Assembly: GCA_011109175.1 (NCBI GenBank)
Contig: RDEW01000014.1
Coordinates: 1,226,143-1,290,142, forward strand
From: Dicyema japonicum
Taxonomy: Eukaryota > Dicyemida > Rhombozoa > Dicyemidae
Reading direction: 5' to 3'
Length of the DNA stretch: 64,000 nt
Position numbers and translations under genes: made by a program. Numbering within the stretch: position 1 is the stretch's first letter; each line of letters starts with the position of its first letter. The notes beneath the pieces were generated by a model, which was given only the letters and a program-made list of their open reading frames with translations, had not been told where the DNA came from and ran no database searches. Shown here one piece after another: positions 1 through 12,380 of this stretch.

Positions 1-2020
1 GAGACAGCAGTACGAGACCTTCGGAAGTTTTATAATGGCAACATTGTCGAACGCTAAAGAAACATCCGCCTGAGAATTGAAAATTGCTCTGAACACCAAA
101 AGAGAACTAAGGAATTAACGAAACAGCATCCTTCATGAAATAAGAGTCCGGGCACGTCTTTTATGGACGAAATACTTAGACGAGAAGGTTACCGAAATTG
201 AAAAGCTCTCTCCTAAAAGTCAAATGTTCATGGCTGTGCGGTTGCTTAATTGGGGTTCTTGAAATTCCAAAATATAGATATGGGATTAATCGGAACACCT
301 ATTAGATGATGGGTACAATGGCTCACGAATTACTGACCACTTTCAGAAACAATTCCAAACAGATGATACCTATGCACCCACATTTATTGGGCATCCGCGG
401 AGCTTGTCAAATTAAATAACACATTCGGAGGTCCTAGATGAATTTCACCATTTGAACAACAACAGGGCTTCGGGATGTGATGGAGTTCCAGGGAAATTTC
501 TCAAATACGCACCCGATAGTCTGGCGAGCTTCTTCGCACAAATACTGAACAAGGCTTTTGCATTACACTGCCCGCTTCCAATCAAGACCGGAATATTAAT
601 ACCCCTTCATAAACCGGGCAAAAGACGGGGACCCTTCGTAAATTAAGACTTATTGTGCTAGTCACCACTCTAATGAAAACTTTATCGACTATTGTTCGAG
701 GCCGTATATCAATGTAGGTCGATCGATGTCTCTCTTGTGGTTAAAGTGGTTTCAGTCCTGGAAGATCCACGACTGATGTTGTCTGGAGTTATCGCTGGAT
801 CAATGCAGTATGTGCCAAGTACAAACGATCTATTCATATCCTGAGAATCGACATGAGCAAGGCTTTTGACAGCATCAACAGGAATAAACTATCTACCATG
901 TTGAAAGACGTTGTCGATGAATACAGTCTGCGTATACATATTCTATTATCTGAAACTGAACTACTCGTCAGAGTTGGATCTAAGGAGTCTAGACCTTTTT
1001 CTTCCAATGTTAGTACCCCACAAGGGGACACTCTATCTCCTGTATTATTTATCATCTACTTGGAGGCAGCTTTGAAAGATCCAAGAGTACAAATTGGATG
1101 TTCGGACAACCACTTTATGGAAATCATTAACGCGGATAATTTTGAATTTATTGGAGAAAGCGAAACAATTTTGAGTAAATGGTCTCCCAAAGTCAATAAA
1201 GACAAAACTGAAATAACCACTATTGAAAGAACGTCAACCAACGTTGAGAAGTGGAGGAACACCCGAAAACTCGGATCATTATTTGGAGATATCACGCGAC
1301 GAAAGATATAGGCCACAATAGCCTTAAAAAAATTACAATCAATTTTGATGAGAAAGAATCAAATTCCTACTAAGATGCGATTACGCTTATATAATGGATT
1401 TGTCCGACCATCCTCATGTACAACGCAGGTACTTGGGGAACATCAAAGAAGGATATGGAACAACTCTACTCATTTCACAGAGGCTAAGAAAACTCCTTGG
1501 ATACTCTTAGTCAAAGGAAATCTCAAACAATAAATTATACTGACTGATTGTGGACCAATAAGTCTGAACATACTTAAAGTCCGCTGGCACCTTTTTGGTC
1601 ATATTCTACGAATGAGTGAACAAACACCATGCAATGCCGCTATGAAATAATTTTTCGGCCATACTGAATCTTCTGCATTCTGAGGACGTCCAAGAAGTCG
1701 TCTTCCAAGGACACTTTTGGAAAATTATGCAATGATCGGGGGCCCACCGATGGATGCAGACGGTCTGGACGAAATCAGGAAGCGAGCACGACAACGAGAA
1801 GGTTAACTGAAGGATTGTTGAAAAACATGGAACAGGCGAAATCATAAACAGTGTTTACTGGTAACGCGGATGTGCTTAAATTAACCAACATTTCTTAAGC
1901 GGACGACCTCGACTTTATGTCAGAAAACAAATTGGCCCTATTTCGACTCCTCGTGTTGGCACCTGCTGGGCTGACGAGATGGTTTTCAGAATGAACACAG
2001 CAAAATCAGAGTTGTGTTAA
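1..2020 (+). mobile_element. Decayed RTE-like LINE (family A) remnant, RT and C-terminal part
   Basis: Broken reading frames encode pieces of a non-LTR reverse transcriptase. Visible pieces are ASGCDGVPGKFLKYAPD (about 460-520), KAFDSINRNKL (about 860-895), TPQGDTLSPVLFIIYLEAAL (about 1014-1073) and a C-terminal FGHILRMSEQTP...GRPRSRLP segment (about 1590-1705). The order matches the better preserved RTE-like copy at 49139-52425. The catalytic YADD box is altered here (INADN), and many stops and frameshifts interrupt it. A second RT scrap containing ADDLDFMSENKLALFRLL lies at about 1895-1960. This copy is clearly dead. The first 430 bases are probably its 5' linker, but I see no motif there. 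Confidence 0.75.
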
Positions 2021-2364
2021 CCTATATAAATAAGGCTGTGGCTTATGTGATGGGAACAAGCATATGATGGTCTCTCAAATCATAATTGCAAACAAAAAGA
2101 GTCAGTTTATGAAACAGCGCTTTACAATGAACAGAAGAGGTGTTTAACAGCAACGAACGCATTCTCTTAATATTTGACTTTTCTCTAACTCAGAAATTGT
2201 AATACACTCAAGATGAGTGGTTTTATTTTATAATAGCTTATTCCAAATAATATAAAATAATTAAGATATTAAAGTAACTTATTGGGAGCATGAAGAATTA
2301 TTATCATAGGCACGTCTGCGATGCCAAGATCATGACAAAGCATGTGCAACACGAAAAGTTAACA
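2020..2364. other. Unassigned AT-rich spacer
   Basis: No coding, repeat or RNA feature recognised between two family-A remnants. Confidence 0.4.
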
Positions 2365-3560
2365 ATCTAATTAACATCTTTTTCGATCCGATGCCATGTT
2401 CCGCAGCATATCTAGATCGTCCCCATCTTTACGGCACTTTCCAATCCTCCTGAGATCTTCATCTAGGATTACCGGCAGTGTTGTCCTCGGCCGACCGCGG
2501 AAACGCGAAGTTTCTAAGACAAAATACTCCTCCATTGCTATGTTGGCAGGGGTCCCCATATCGTGGCGGAGTATGTGTCCAAACAGCTTTCATCTTGAAA
2601 CAGTAATATCACATGATATTGGCTCAGATCCTGTTCTCTTGTATAAGATTTTGGACGGCACTTTGAAGAAACGAGTGCTCGGAGATGATTTCTGCGAAAA
2701 GAATTCAACTTTTCGAGTTCCTGCCCTTTTCATGCCCATGTACCGGCATCATATAATAGGATTAGCCTCACTAGTGCATTGTATAGTCTCATTCGAGTTT
2801 TAGGGTCAAGCCCTTTGTGCAGATGCCAGGTCTTCGTCATTTGGTGAAAACGAAATTATTTAGTGTCTTTATTCGTGTTGTATCTTCGGTGTCACCGAGA
2901 AGGGATCCTAGTTATTTTTATCTACGCCAGTGCTCCTCGGTCCTTTCCTTCCTTCTTTTTAGCTCCGTTATTACGGTTTTGTTTGTGTTTACTTTTAATA
3001 ACAACTTAGCCATTTTATCAGGAATCTTCTCCAAAAGTGCAATCTTTGTTATTTGAAAAATGTCCACGTCATCCGTATGTGCTATTATGCTAGATCCTTC
3101 TGCGATTTTAGGCTTCAAGTCTCGTAGAGCTGTTTCTAAATAAATAAAAAACAAAATCAGGGATAATGGATCTTCTTGAAAAGGACCAATTGTCGTTTCA
3201 AATGTCCTCGATAAAGCTTTCTCAGTCCTGACCATCAAACTTGTGTCCGCCAGGAGTGTCCTGACCATCCTAATCGTTGAGCCCTCCAAGAAGTGCTCCA
3301 GTATTTGCAGCACTTGTTCCTGTCGACGGAATCAAAAGCCTTTGACACATCAATCTCCAGAATTGTTGCCAATATTTAAAATTTTTGAACAGTCGCACTT
3401 CTCCATTTGTGGCTCCATGTAACATCTGACGTTGATCTTCCTTTGAGAATCTACTTTGAAAAGCCGACAAGTACGATTCTAGGCGTCTTTCCATTTTTGA
3501 AGCGTAATATAGTATCTTCAATGCATCAACAGAATAGGAATAATTTATCATTTGTTGACG
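2365..3560 (-). mobile_element. Decayed RTE-like LINE (family A) fragment
   Basis: Read on the minus strand, this gives RERLESYLSAFQSRF-like text, then LEGSTIRMVRTLLADTSL and DPLSLILFFIYLETALRDLKP, a degraded TDDVD (YADD box) and KVNTNKTVITELKRRKERTEEHWRR. It ends with TPANIAMEEYFVLE and FRGRPRTTLPVILDEDL, the C-terminal domain of the family. These align in order with the 49139-52425 copy. Frameshifts separate the pieces, so it is inactive. The 5' half with the APE endonuclease is absent. Confidence 0.8.
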
Positions 3561-5849
3561 ACAGAATCATGACTTTTGTATCATGGACTTGCAAGTTTCA
3601 TAATATACAAAGTGGAAAGATAAAACCTATAAAATTTCATTATGGTAAATCATTCTCATAACTAACAAATCACCTATAACCTAAAAATATTTTCTATAAG
3701 TGATGATGTGAGGATGATTTTAGGCTGTTTGATGGGAATAATCAGTTGTTGACGTAAGCGAATGATTTGATCATTGGATACAACCTTAGTTTCACATTTT
3801 GGAGATTTGAGTGTTATGCTAAACGAAAAGCAAATTCCACGAAACGGAAATCCTAAAAAAATCGGATTAACTTTGCTATCACTCTCCCACCATGTTAGAA
3901 CTGAATTTCATAAAAAGGTTATTTTCGACGATGTCAGAACCAGAAATGATCTTCCAAAAATGAAAAGAAACTCAACTCCTTAAAATCGGAAATTAGCTGC
4001 ACCTGTTTCTTTCGCAGTGAGCAGCCAAAAAAAGTTTAGTGATGGGCAGTGAAAATTACAAAATCCCCTCTGCAAACTTTTCTGAGAAAGGAACGGCATG
4101 GATATAAATCATGGGTGGTGGAGGAACACCATAGATAATTCATGTTATAGAATAATAGAATAAGCCAATAAACATAGAACTAACAGAATATGAACTCAAT
4201 GTACATAATATCCATGTATAGTCTGGAATAAGTTAGTCAATACAAATTAGCGAATACTTTTCCAATTATTTTTATTCAATTGTCTGAATTATGTCAATGT
4301 TACGTAATTGGATGTGCTCATTGGTTATAACTACTCATTCAGATTACAGAGAATTCAGACTCAAGGCTTCATCTATTTTTAAAAATATAGAGTGTATTAT
4401 CAAGAAAATTGTCAATCGCCTGCCAACAAAGTAAGAATGATGAGCAGTGACTATCTGTGCATTACATAGTGGTAATACAATTGCACTTATGTCGACAATG
4501 CCTAATAAAGCAGTCAAAAACTGAATACTAAGTCTGCAATTCCTAGTAGTTAATGAAACTCCATAAATGTTATTAGAGTGGATAAGAAAATAACCACAAA
4601 AACATAAGTGCAAAATGGTAATGTCTGTGTTGTATAAATTATAGAAAATGATCACTTTGATCCAAGTTGGGATCACCATCCAACAGTCTTTAAAGCATGT
4701 CAAAGTAGAGAAGCTACATATATGATGTGAGTGAATTATCATTAATGATTATGTGATATAATTAATACTAATCTGGGATAATATTGTGAGGATGATCTAT
4801 ATTTCAACCATCGTGATCCCTTGAGACAATAAAACAAAAATATAGGTTGGACGGTTAACGGGAAACTGATAACATGTTAGGGTAATCAACTGAAGACATC
4901 CAAATGGAAGATGATGTTTCCAAAGTAATACCTAATAATATATTATGTTTATTTTCTTTAACTTGATATACTTTAATTACTTTTATATTCTCATCCCTAA
5001 ACCACGTGCCTTGTAAAATTCTTTTTCATGAATTTGAAAAATATTATTAAACTTTAAAGAAATCTTCGTTGCCTCGGTTCCGAAAGAATCCAAATTAATT
5101 ATGTTGTTCAATAATATCATATAATCGATTAAAAACGGTTTTTCAAATTTTCTGATATAGATAAGGTTAATTAGTAATTCTCTGCATTTCATTTTGATTT
5201 TTATCAATCATACAAACAATTTCTTGTTTCCATGGTGATCAAATATCCAAGACTTATACTTATTAACAAAGGATGTACATGTTTAAATCAATGTCATATA
5301 TTCTTACATAAAAAATCGCGATATTTTATATATCTAAAAATAGTCATCAGAGCGTGCAAGCAATATTTCCAAATTATGTATATTTTCCTGTCAACAAAAT
5401 TAAAAATGAGGGTATACTTTTTTACTTTATCCAACTGTTTTCGCTTGGATTAAGGTATCACGTTGAGATTTCCCTTCTCGAATTCGCTTATTTTGAAAAA
5501 ATTTCAAACAATGGTTATCCAACACAGAACATTCTGTTTAGTCGGTATCCTTAATTTCCATTAGATAAGGACTTAGAGGGACTATAGGGTTATATGGTCA
5601 TACAAGATATCATTGAAAATGATAATTCGGTATTGTTTACTAAGTGTAGGTAAATTGGAACCGTTGTTTTTGAAGATATAATGAGTTAGTCATAACATTG
5701 TGCAATATAAATTCCTGAAAATATGGAATCATATATTGTAAACTAAAAATAAGATTACGAGAATCAAGACTTTGCATTACAATAAGTCATATAAATTGGA
5801 GTTATTAAAAATATGACGAAAATGAAACAAAAATAATAAAATTATGTAT
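3561..5849. other. Gene-poor AT-rich stretch with unidentified ORFs
   Basis: No recognisable gene. A 132-codon hydrophobic minus-strand ORF (4344-4742) and a 74-codon minus-strand ORF (4983-5207, containing IRKFEKPFLIDYMILLNN) look mildly protein-like. I cannot match either to a family or connect them by plausible micro-introns. A 69-codon plus-strand ORF at 3774-3983 is equally unplaced. They could be exons of an unknown gene or chance ORFs in AT-rich DNA. Confidence 0.3.
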
Positions 5850-5950
5850 TACTGTGGAGACTTATTTACTAACCCCGGATACAGCGAGAAAGAACTGTGG
5901 AGACTAAGTTCTACAAGTAAAAAGGAGTTTCCCGAATGTATAAAATAAAA
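5850..5950 (-). repeat. 3' tail of a family-A LINE
   Basis: On the minus strand this carries TTTCTCGCTGTATCCGGGGT followed by an AT-rich tail. That is the same 3' terminal sequence as in the RTE-like copy ending near 52405 and the fragment at 33893. Only the 3' end is present, as expected of 5'-truncated LINE insertions. Confidence 0.6.
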
Positions 5951-7050
5951 GAAAAATAATAATTTATATTTTTAATAAATTTATAAATAATATTTTTAAT
6001 AAATTTATAATCAAAATTATCAACTATTTTATCAGTGATGCCTATCCACGTCTTACCTCTATCTCAACAAATGAGAATGTCGGGACTCTTCCATGTGCAT
6101 AACTCAAAAAACTTTTATACAATGACTCAACACGAATAAAATTGTGCCTCCTGCTCTGCTCAACTTTTACCAAGTTCTGGGCACCACATGTGTTTATCGT
6201 CTTTCCCTCTCTAACCTAGTACTAACGGCTACTCACTCAGGAGCAATCTAAGTGAAGGCGAAACATTTAAATATAAATGCAAGACTTTGGAAGACGCTTT
6301 ATCTTCATATCTGTCGCAGCCGAAAATTCTTGGATTCTTAAATACAACTAGCTAACTTTCTGACTCGCCATCGAATAGCAAAAACTGAGAAAAGACAATA
6401 AAAAAGACGATTGAGAGCGCATTTCTATACAAATTGTAATATTTTTTTTCAAATTTTGCTAAAGATGGATGAAAAAGTATGAAAATTGGTAGTCTGACAT
6501 ATCTTTTGCTGTTAATAGATGAATAGTCCTACAATGCGCTTTATGTTTCGCAATGATACAAAAAACCAACAGTGAAGGATTAAATAGCACTATGAACGCT
6601 TAGGCATCACGAGCCAATTACCTTTGCGGCAACATTTCTGAAATTTTTAAAGTAAACCTTTTGTGACAAGAATGTGCTCTAATTATAAGATCGCTATCGG
6701 GAAATTACTTTAATTTATTATGCATCCGAGAAATAAGAAAATACGATAGCGTCTTTGCCAGATTCAGCCCGTTTTCGTAGAGTGGAATTTTCGGACCCAA
6801 GGCTGTCTCTTTTTTAAGATCGTTTGGGTCTATTATATCGAAAGTGAGAATGAGTTTCTTGGAATCGATTGGCTGTTTCGAAGGAATTCTCGGAAAGCTT
6901 TAATGGAAACAGCCAAATTTATTAATTAATTTTACTTTGTTAACATGGGAACCACAGGAAAAATGATAAGCTATCAGTATTTTCATTTTATTTTGGATTT
7001 TTGAAACCACCAGGTTTATTTGATAAGTGAATGGCAATAGCAAGTCAACA
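5951..7050. other. No recognisable feature
   Basis: AT-rich sequence with short ORFs only. I see no conserved protein, RNA gene or terminal repeat. Confidence 0.4.
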
Positions 7051-7310
7051 GTGACTCTTAAGATAAAGGGACGTCATCTTGTGGGAATGGGAAAATTATT
7101 AAAATTTACTAATGACATTATATTTATCTCTTTTTGTAAAAAAATGAACATTGTTATATGTGATTTACCTGGTAAGACTTTTAGACGGTACAAAGAAAAA
7201 ACCCACCAGGTTTAATGCATCTTGTACAGTTCTTGTTGCCTCCTCAGGTAAAGAGACCTGTTTCATTCCAATAACGAAATTGTCATCGTAATAGAAAAGG
7301 TTAGTTTGAG
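7050..7310 (-). mobile_element. Decayed CR1-like RT scrap (family C)
   Basis: On the minus strand the text resembles FYYDDNFVIGMKQ followed by EEATRTVQDALNLVG. It aligns with SYADDLVVAVKHRRIEEATRSMQDLLNLMG in the copy at 21545-22880. The nucleotide match (acccaccaggttta versus acccatcaggttta) supports common origin. The YADD box is altered and frames are broken. Confidence 0.6.
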
Positions 7311-8369
7311 GTAACTAACGTGAAAAAGTCATTAATTACAATAAATTGGTTATTTTCAAAAAGAGATTAAAAAACATTAATTTAAGTCACATTAAATATT
7401 TTTAATAAAATTAATAAAGTTGTTTTACCACGTTTTTGTGATGTTGACTACATTGTAGACATTAATTGCCTGTGATGACATAATTGCTACTACTGATAAG
7501 TGATATTATTATATAAACTGAGGCAACATCGAATATAATATATTTGTTAACTTTTTTCAATCATTACAAGACATTGGTAACTTGTAACTCTTAATATTTA
7601 AAACTATATTGTTTCGAATGAGAGAAATCAGTTGTTGTTGGAATGAAGGAAAGGGCAGGCCGAATAGCAAAAATGCTTAAATATAAGGAACATGAAATTC
7701 TCTCCTTAATTACTATGATGGGCTTGTTATTTGAACCTGAAAAGTTAGCTGAGATGGATGTTAGTATCATCTAGTGTTGAGGGAGAACCATGTCCAGGTT
7801 AGGTCGGCAAACATAGACCCACTGTACATGCGTGGTCTTTGTATTGTTGTATTATGAGTGCCTGTTGCTGGTATGCTGCTGAAATTTGAGTTTGAGGCAC
7901 ATTGGCATCTGACAGGAAGATGTCAATATACAAATCCACTCATTGTCATATATCCTCTAAATATGACCTTAACCAAATAGAAAGTGTGAAGAGTTGGTTA
8001 GTGTTACTAGAAAACCTTATAGAGATCACTTTAAGAACCTGACTGGTAAAGTAATAGAAATGAGAAAGTACAGTCTGAATAAAGAATAATGACGTATATC
8101 GATGTAATAATTGACCTTAAAAATAATATTCAATTGTTTTTCAAGTAATTGGTTCGATTGATTATATTTTTAACAATTCATCGTAATTATTAATTTTATA
8201 TGAATAATTATGACGCTTAAATCAATGTCTTCTCAAGAACTCTCAATACTATCAAAACAAATTTAGGAATTTGGACAAATTCTCCCAGAAACAGGGACAA
8301 AGGAATCACTTAAAGTGTGCAGTCTTAGGTAAATTAATTTTAGAACTTTTAACAGACTTTAACAGTAGA
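7311..8369. other. Unassigned AT-rich stretch
   Basis: Possible coding-like text near 7643-7760 (ERAGRIAKMLKYKEHEILS) is interrupted by stops and not identified. It lies upstream of the PDE1-like pseudogene on the same strand and could be its decayed 5' region. Confidence 0.3.
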
Positions 8370-9890
8370 TCATTAAGACTACTCACAATGAAATAAAACC
8401 ATGTGAATTATTAAATAGTCTCAAATATATAAAAGACTGCATTGATATTTTACATGAAATACCAAAGTTATATTTCACATAATTAAAGAGGATCAAACAT
8501 ATTAATTCAGATTTGATTGAAAATGATTCACAAGTTGCCAAATGGATTGAGGAAACATTTATGAACTCAACTACTTTGAATCCCAGAAGTTTAAATCTCA
8601 AATTCCGTGAGGTGCAATGATTATGAAGATCGGAATTGCTAGTTCAAAGTTATTTTATACTGAAAGACAAAATTTTTAATTTTGGATAAAAGGTACACGA
8701 GTTTAGTACTGAAATTGAAAATTATTTAAAAGTAATTTATAGTGAACATAGAGAATATTCAAACATGGAACTTTGATATTTTCGGTCTCAGAATGAAGAC
8801 CAAACAAACGGAACTCTGACTTTTGGCCTTAAACTTTTTGAAATTTATAATCTAAGAAGTATTTTCAAAGTTTTGTCTTTTTTTAAATAAAAAGATAAGA
8901 TATGACAAATTAGTGAATTTTTTAACCAGTCTGACTGACGGGTATGAAGTGCATAATAATTTTTATTATAATTCACTCATGCTGCTGATGTGTCTCAGAC
9001 CCTCTTTTCAATGATTCATAATTTTGGTCTTTATGTAATTTTTCAAAATAGAAAACCATGACGTATTATGAGATTCTCGGATGTTTAGTATCATCCCTAG
9101 CACATGATTATAAACACAATGGGAAGACTAATAACTTTCAAGTAATTACAGGGGAGAGGACTTGTTTATATTCTAGATCATAGTACGCCATTATATACAA
9201 TGACATTTCTGTACTTGAAAATTATCATCACTTTTCCACATTTAAATTATTAAAAATTGATGATTCTAATATTTTTGAGTCACTCACTCCTAACGAGTAC
9301 AGGTTACTACTATCAGTAAAATTACAGACAAATCAGAGCTTTAGTGATAAAAATGATTATTACTACGGATATATCCACACATTTTACTCGTTTAAATAAT
9401 ATGAAACAAATTTACTCACAAGGGAATGAATCTTTTTTTGTAAAATAACATATTATATTTTAGTGAAAAAAGATTTGATGTATTATTATTGCATACAGCT
9501 GATATAGGACATCCAACTGAACATTGGTAAATTCACACTCAGTGGACAAGAAAAATAGTCAATGAGTTTGTTGCTCAGGTTTTTTAAATTGTGATTTTAG
9601 GCGGATAATGAAAAATCTATGAATATTCCCTGTTCTCCCTTGTGTGACAGATCAACAACAGTCATCAGAAAATCAATACTTAGTTTTATAAACTTTATTG
9701 TCAAACCCATATTTGTATTCGTTTGGGAAATGAAGCGTGATACAAATATATATTAGAAGAAAGAAGGATTTTTAATTACACTGAGGAGTTAACCACCATT
9801 GTCGATGTTTGGACTTATAATCTTAACCAACATTTTAATAAATGGGAAAAATTTGATGAAAATGAAATTAATGAAATAATTAAAAAATTA
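8370..9890 (+). pseudogene. PDE1-type cyclic nucleotide phosphodiesterase pseudogene
   Basis: Ordered segments match calmodulin-dependent 3',5'-cyclic nucleotide phosphodiesterases: the pre-catalytic helix (SLKYIKDCIDILHEI), INSDLIENDSQVAKWIEETF, IQTWNFDIFGL, FEIYNLRSIFKV, HAADVSQT, SSLAHDYKHNGKTNNFQ, YAIIYNDISVLENYHH, KMIITTDISTHFTRLNN, LLHTADIGHPTEHW and CSPLCDRSTTVIRKSQLS. The gene is dead. There is a frameshift just before HAADV, the PDE signature His that precedes Asn is Tyr, and a TAG replaces a residue just before YAIIYND. A TAA falls just after TEHW where the family has Lys. A 22-nt GT-AG intron at 9579-9600 is still recognisable and phase-correct between EFVAQ and ADNEKS, so this is a decayed genomic copy rather than a retrocopy. 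Confidence 0.85.
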
Positions 9891-10080
9891 TCATAATTTT
9901 ACATTAATTCTACTAATAATGTGTTAAATTCTGGTATTATTCATATTCATAATCCAAATATTGTAACCTAGCTTACTCCAGACCACATTGATCTTTTTGA
10001 GGATGGTGTCTCTGGAGAACCTTATTTATATTGGAATTCATTTCTGGATAACCACAAAACCAAAGACTCACTAGATTTAG
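9768..10080 (+). repeat. Inverted repeat, left arm (PDE1 pseudogene 3' end)
   Basis: The PDE1 C-terminal region and following sequence (including accattgtcgatgtttg at about 9794) recurs in inverted orientation at about 11745-12030, with substitutions and small indels. The two arms enclose the EBP gene. Confidence 0.8.
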
Positions 10081-10706
10081 GAATTCCCTTCACAACATAA
10101 GTGGAAGGATATAGGACGGAAGTGGTAAAAATATGCCATCAATACCAAATGGCGCATTCAAACCAAAATAATCCACACAAGCGTCTATATACACTTTCAA
10201 TGCAAATTCAATTGTGAATATGGCTGATCTTCTTAGTGTAATTCGTACCTTACTGGCAATCGGTGAGTTTGAAATATGTTAAAACATTTAATTTGTCCCA
10301 AAGCCATGTTTTTAATTTCCAGATTCGCTCAAATCATACGTCAAGTTAGACGAAGCAGCTTGCCCCGACACAACATCCTCATAATGTTAATTGGTGGGTA
10401 TTTCATTCCCCTTCGTTGATTTAGACTTGGCTGCAAGTTTTTCTTTTATTAGCAAGTTTTCTTTCCTCGGTTGTTAATGCTTTCCCAACTTTTCCTATTG
10501 ACGAAATTTTGCAAGGCAATTAAGAATTGTGTTAGAGGAGTATTGGAGAAAAGTTTTAGAGAACAACCAAAAACTCTTGTAATCAAAAAGACTTTGCAAG
10601 TAGGAATAGTTTGCCAAATTGGTTTACCTTATATATGAGTAATCACAATATTAGAATAAAGAAAATTATTAAATGTTAATTAGCCTTAAGTTTTCTAATA
10701 GGGACG
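10081..10706. other. Intergenic, possible short unidentified exon pair
   Basis: Around 10222-10265 there is an ATG-initiated text MADLLSVIRTLLAI followed by GT, with a later AG before a short open segment. I cannot identify a protein or confirm splicing. Otherwise nothing is recognised. Confidence 0.25.
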
Positions 10707-10710
10707 TAAT

Positions 10711-11352
10711 TTAACTTCCAAAGGGACTCATCATTATGAGAAGAGGAACAAAAATCCAAACCGAGTTGAGAGAGACAAAGTAAAACCAAAAATAAATAGG
10801 ATCCTTCCTATCCATACACTGTTCAAAGTCATCAAAGTACTCAGTTAGAAAGTACATAGTGGTCCCATACAACTGAAAGAGAACAGTCATCAACTGAAAT
10901 ACATACATTTTTGATATTTTAAGGATAGTCATCACAAAACAGACTACACATAGAGGACCGACCACATAGAGAGTGAATGATTCAATAGCTAAGACTGTGA
11001 CGTCATTTCTAAAATATATTGATTGGGTAACGTGAGGTAGCGAGAGTCAGAAATGGAGTACTTCTTCCCTAATTAATTATAGAACAAACAAACATAATTG
11101 TGCCATCAGTGTGTTCTGACTAATGATGGAGTCATGTTTTGTGACGTAAGTCATATCAATCACGAAATGAGTAAAGGCAGACAACAAAAACCACACCGCT
11201 TTGAACTTTCCAAAGCAGGATAGACCACAGAATTTTGCCAAACAACACCCAATCAAGAATATCCCCAAATATAGAGCAAGCAGATATGAAAGAAGTTCAT
11301 ATCTTGACATTGTATTAGGCACATAGCTTTTCTGTTGATTAAAATATTCCAT
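10711..11352 (-). CDS. EBP: Emopamil-binding protein family, 3-beta-hydroxysteroid delta8,delta7-isomerase
   Basis: Three exons (11352-11094, 11068-11032, 11008-10711) joined across introns of 25 nt (11069-11093) and 23 nt (11009-11031) give a 197-residue protein with TAA at 10711-10713. The human enzyme is about 230 residues. It matches the EBP family along most of its length. After an N-terminal membrane segment come FTHFVIDMTY, the splice-junction segment QLWKKYSISDSRYL, IESFTLYVVGPL, GTTMYFLTEYFDDF and DPIYFWFYFVSLNSVWIFVP. The catalytic-site His, Glu/Thr pair and the Asn/Trp of the last helices are conserved; one acidic residue is Asp instead of Glu. Family role: double-bond isomerisation in sterol synthesis in the endoplasmic reticulum membrane. 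The introns remove a stop and a frameshift, which makes the model convincing. EBPL is the alternative paralogue. Confidence 0.9.
11009..11031 (-). other. 23-nt spliceosomal intron of EBP
   Basis: GT-AG ends. Removing it joins DSRYL to TNDVTVLAIESF in frame, matching family spacing. Confidence 0.85.
11069..11093 (-). other. 25-nt spliceosomal intron of EBP
   Basis: GT-AG ends and an internal in-frame TAA. Removing it yields the conserved QLWK junction of EBP. Confidence 0.88.
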
Positions 11353-11744
11353 AAAACAATGTAAGCGTGTTTTAAATTTAAATTTATTGAACCAAAATCA
11401 CAATTAAAAATATATTTTTTTTTATTATCTTAATTTTATTTTTATTATATTATACATGGCGCTCCAATTGACTCATTTATCAAAGTATATGATCTCGTTA
11501 TTGCTAAGATCTTGGAAGGCCCGAGATATGAAAGAAACCTCCTTTGCTGTGGAGATTAACTTAAGACTTTAAGACTAACCGCAAGAAAAGGACTGGTATG
11601 GACACCGAGATCACTTAGTTGGACGATAACTTTTATTTTCTATTTCGTGATTTAAAGGTTATTAAATTAAAATAAATAAAAGATCTTGGGAGGCAAACGA
11701 ATCGTGTGAGAAATGTCAAATCTAGTGAGTCTTTGGTTTTGTGG

Positions 11745-12030
11745 TTAACCAGAAGGGAATACCAATATAAATAGAGTTCTCCAGAGACAACATCCTCAAA
11801 AAGATCAATATGGTCTGGAGTTAGCTAGGTTCCAGCATTTGGGTCATGAATACGAATAATACTAAAATTTAACACATTATTAGTAAAATTAATGTAAATT
11901 TATGATAAATTGCTAATTATTTCATTAATTTCATTTTCATTAATTTTTTCTCATTTACCAACATTTTGGTTATGATTATTAGTCAAACATCGACAATGGT
12001 GGCTAATTCCTCAGTGTACTTAAGAATCCT
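11745..12030 (-). repeat. Inverted repeat, right arm
   Basis: The reverse complement matches 9768-10080, i.e. the PDE1-like 3' region. It places PDE1 debris in opposite orientations on either side of EBP. Divergence suggests an old duplication or inversion. Confidence 0.8.
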
Positions 12031-12164
12031 TCTTTTTCCTAATCTATTTTTGAATTTACGCATCATTTCCACAACAAAAAAAAATATATTCATAAATGGG
12101 TAACAATTTCATCTTTGGGAGACTTTCTCAGGTTGAAATTATTTATGGTTTATTCCATTTTTGA

Positions 12165-12380
12165 TACCTTCCTAAGAGTCTCCCAAAGCTCCGTTTTGTC
12201 TCCTGCCTTATTCAAATTGCTTTGAGCGATATTCCAACTAATTCTAAGCCTCTTCTATCATATGCGGATGATCTGGTTATCGACTCTAAAGACAGTGACG
12301 TCATCGAAGGATTCAATAAGTATTTAAACTCTCTTGAAGAATGGATCAAATCCACACATTCTCTGTGAAATACTACTAGT
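12165..12380 (+). mobile_element. CR1-like RT fragment
   Basis: Encodes FLRVSQSSVLSPALFKLL, then PLLSYADDLVIDSKDSDVI and KYLNSLEEWIKST. This is the RT palm region with the YADD box, and the preceding GVPQGS is already degraded to RVSQSS. It is short and isolated, so it is a dead fragment. Confidence 0.75.

Noticed and set aside
4344-4742. 132-codon hydrophobic minus-strand ORF as a membrane protein gene
   Set aside because: No family resemblance, no plausible neighbouring exons. Chance hydrophobic ORFs are common in AT-rich DNA.
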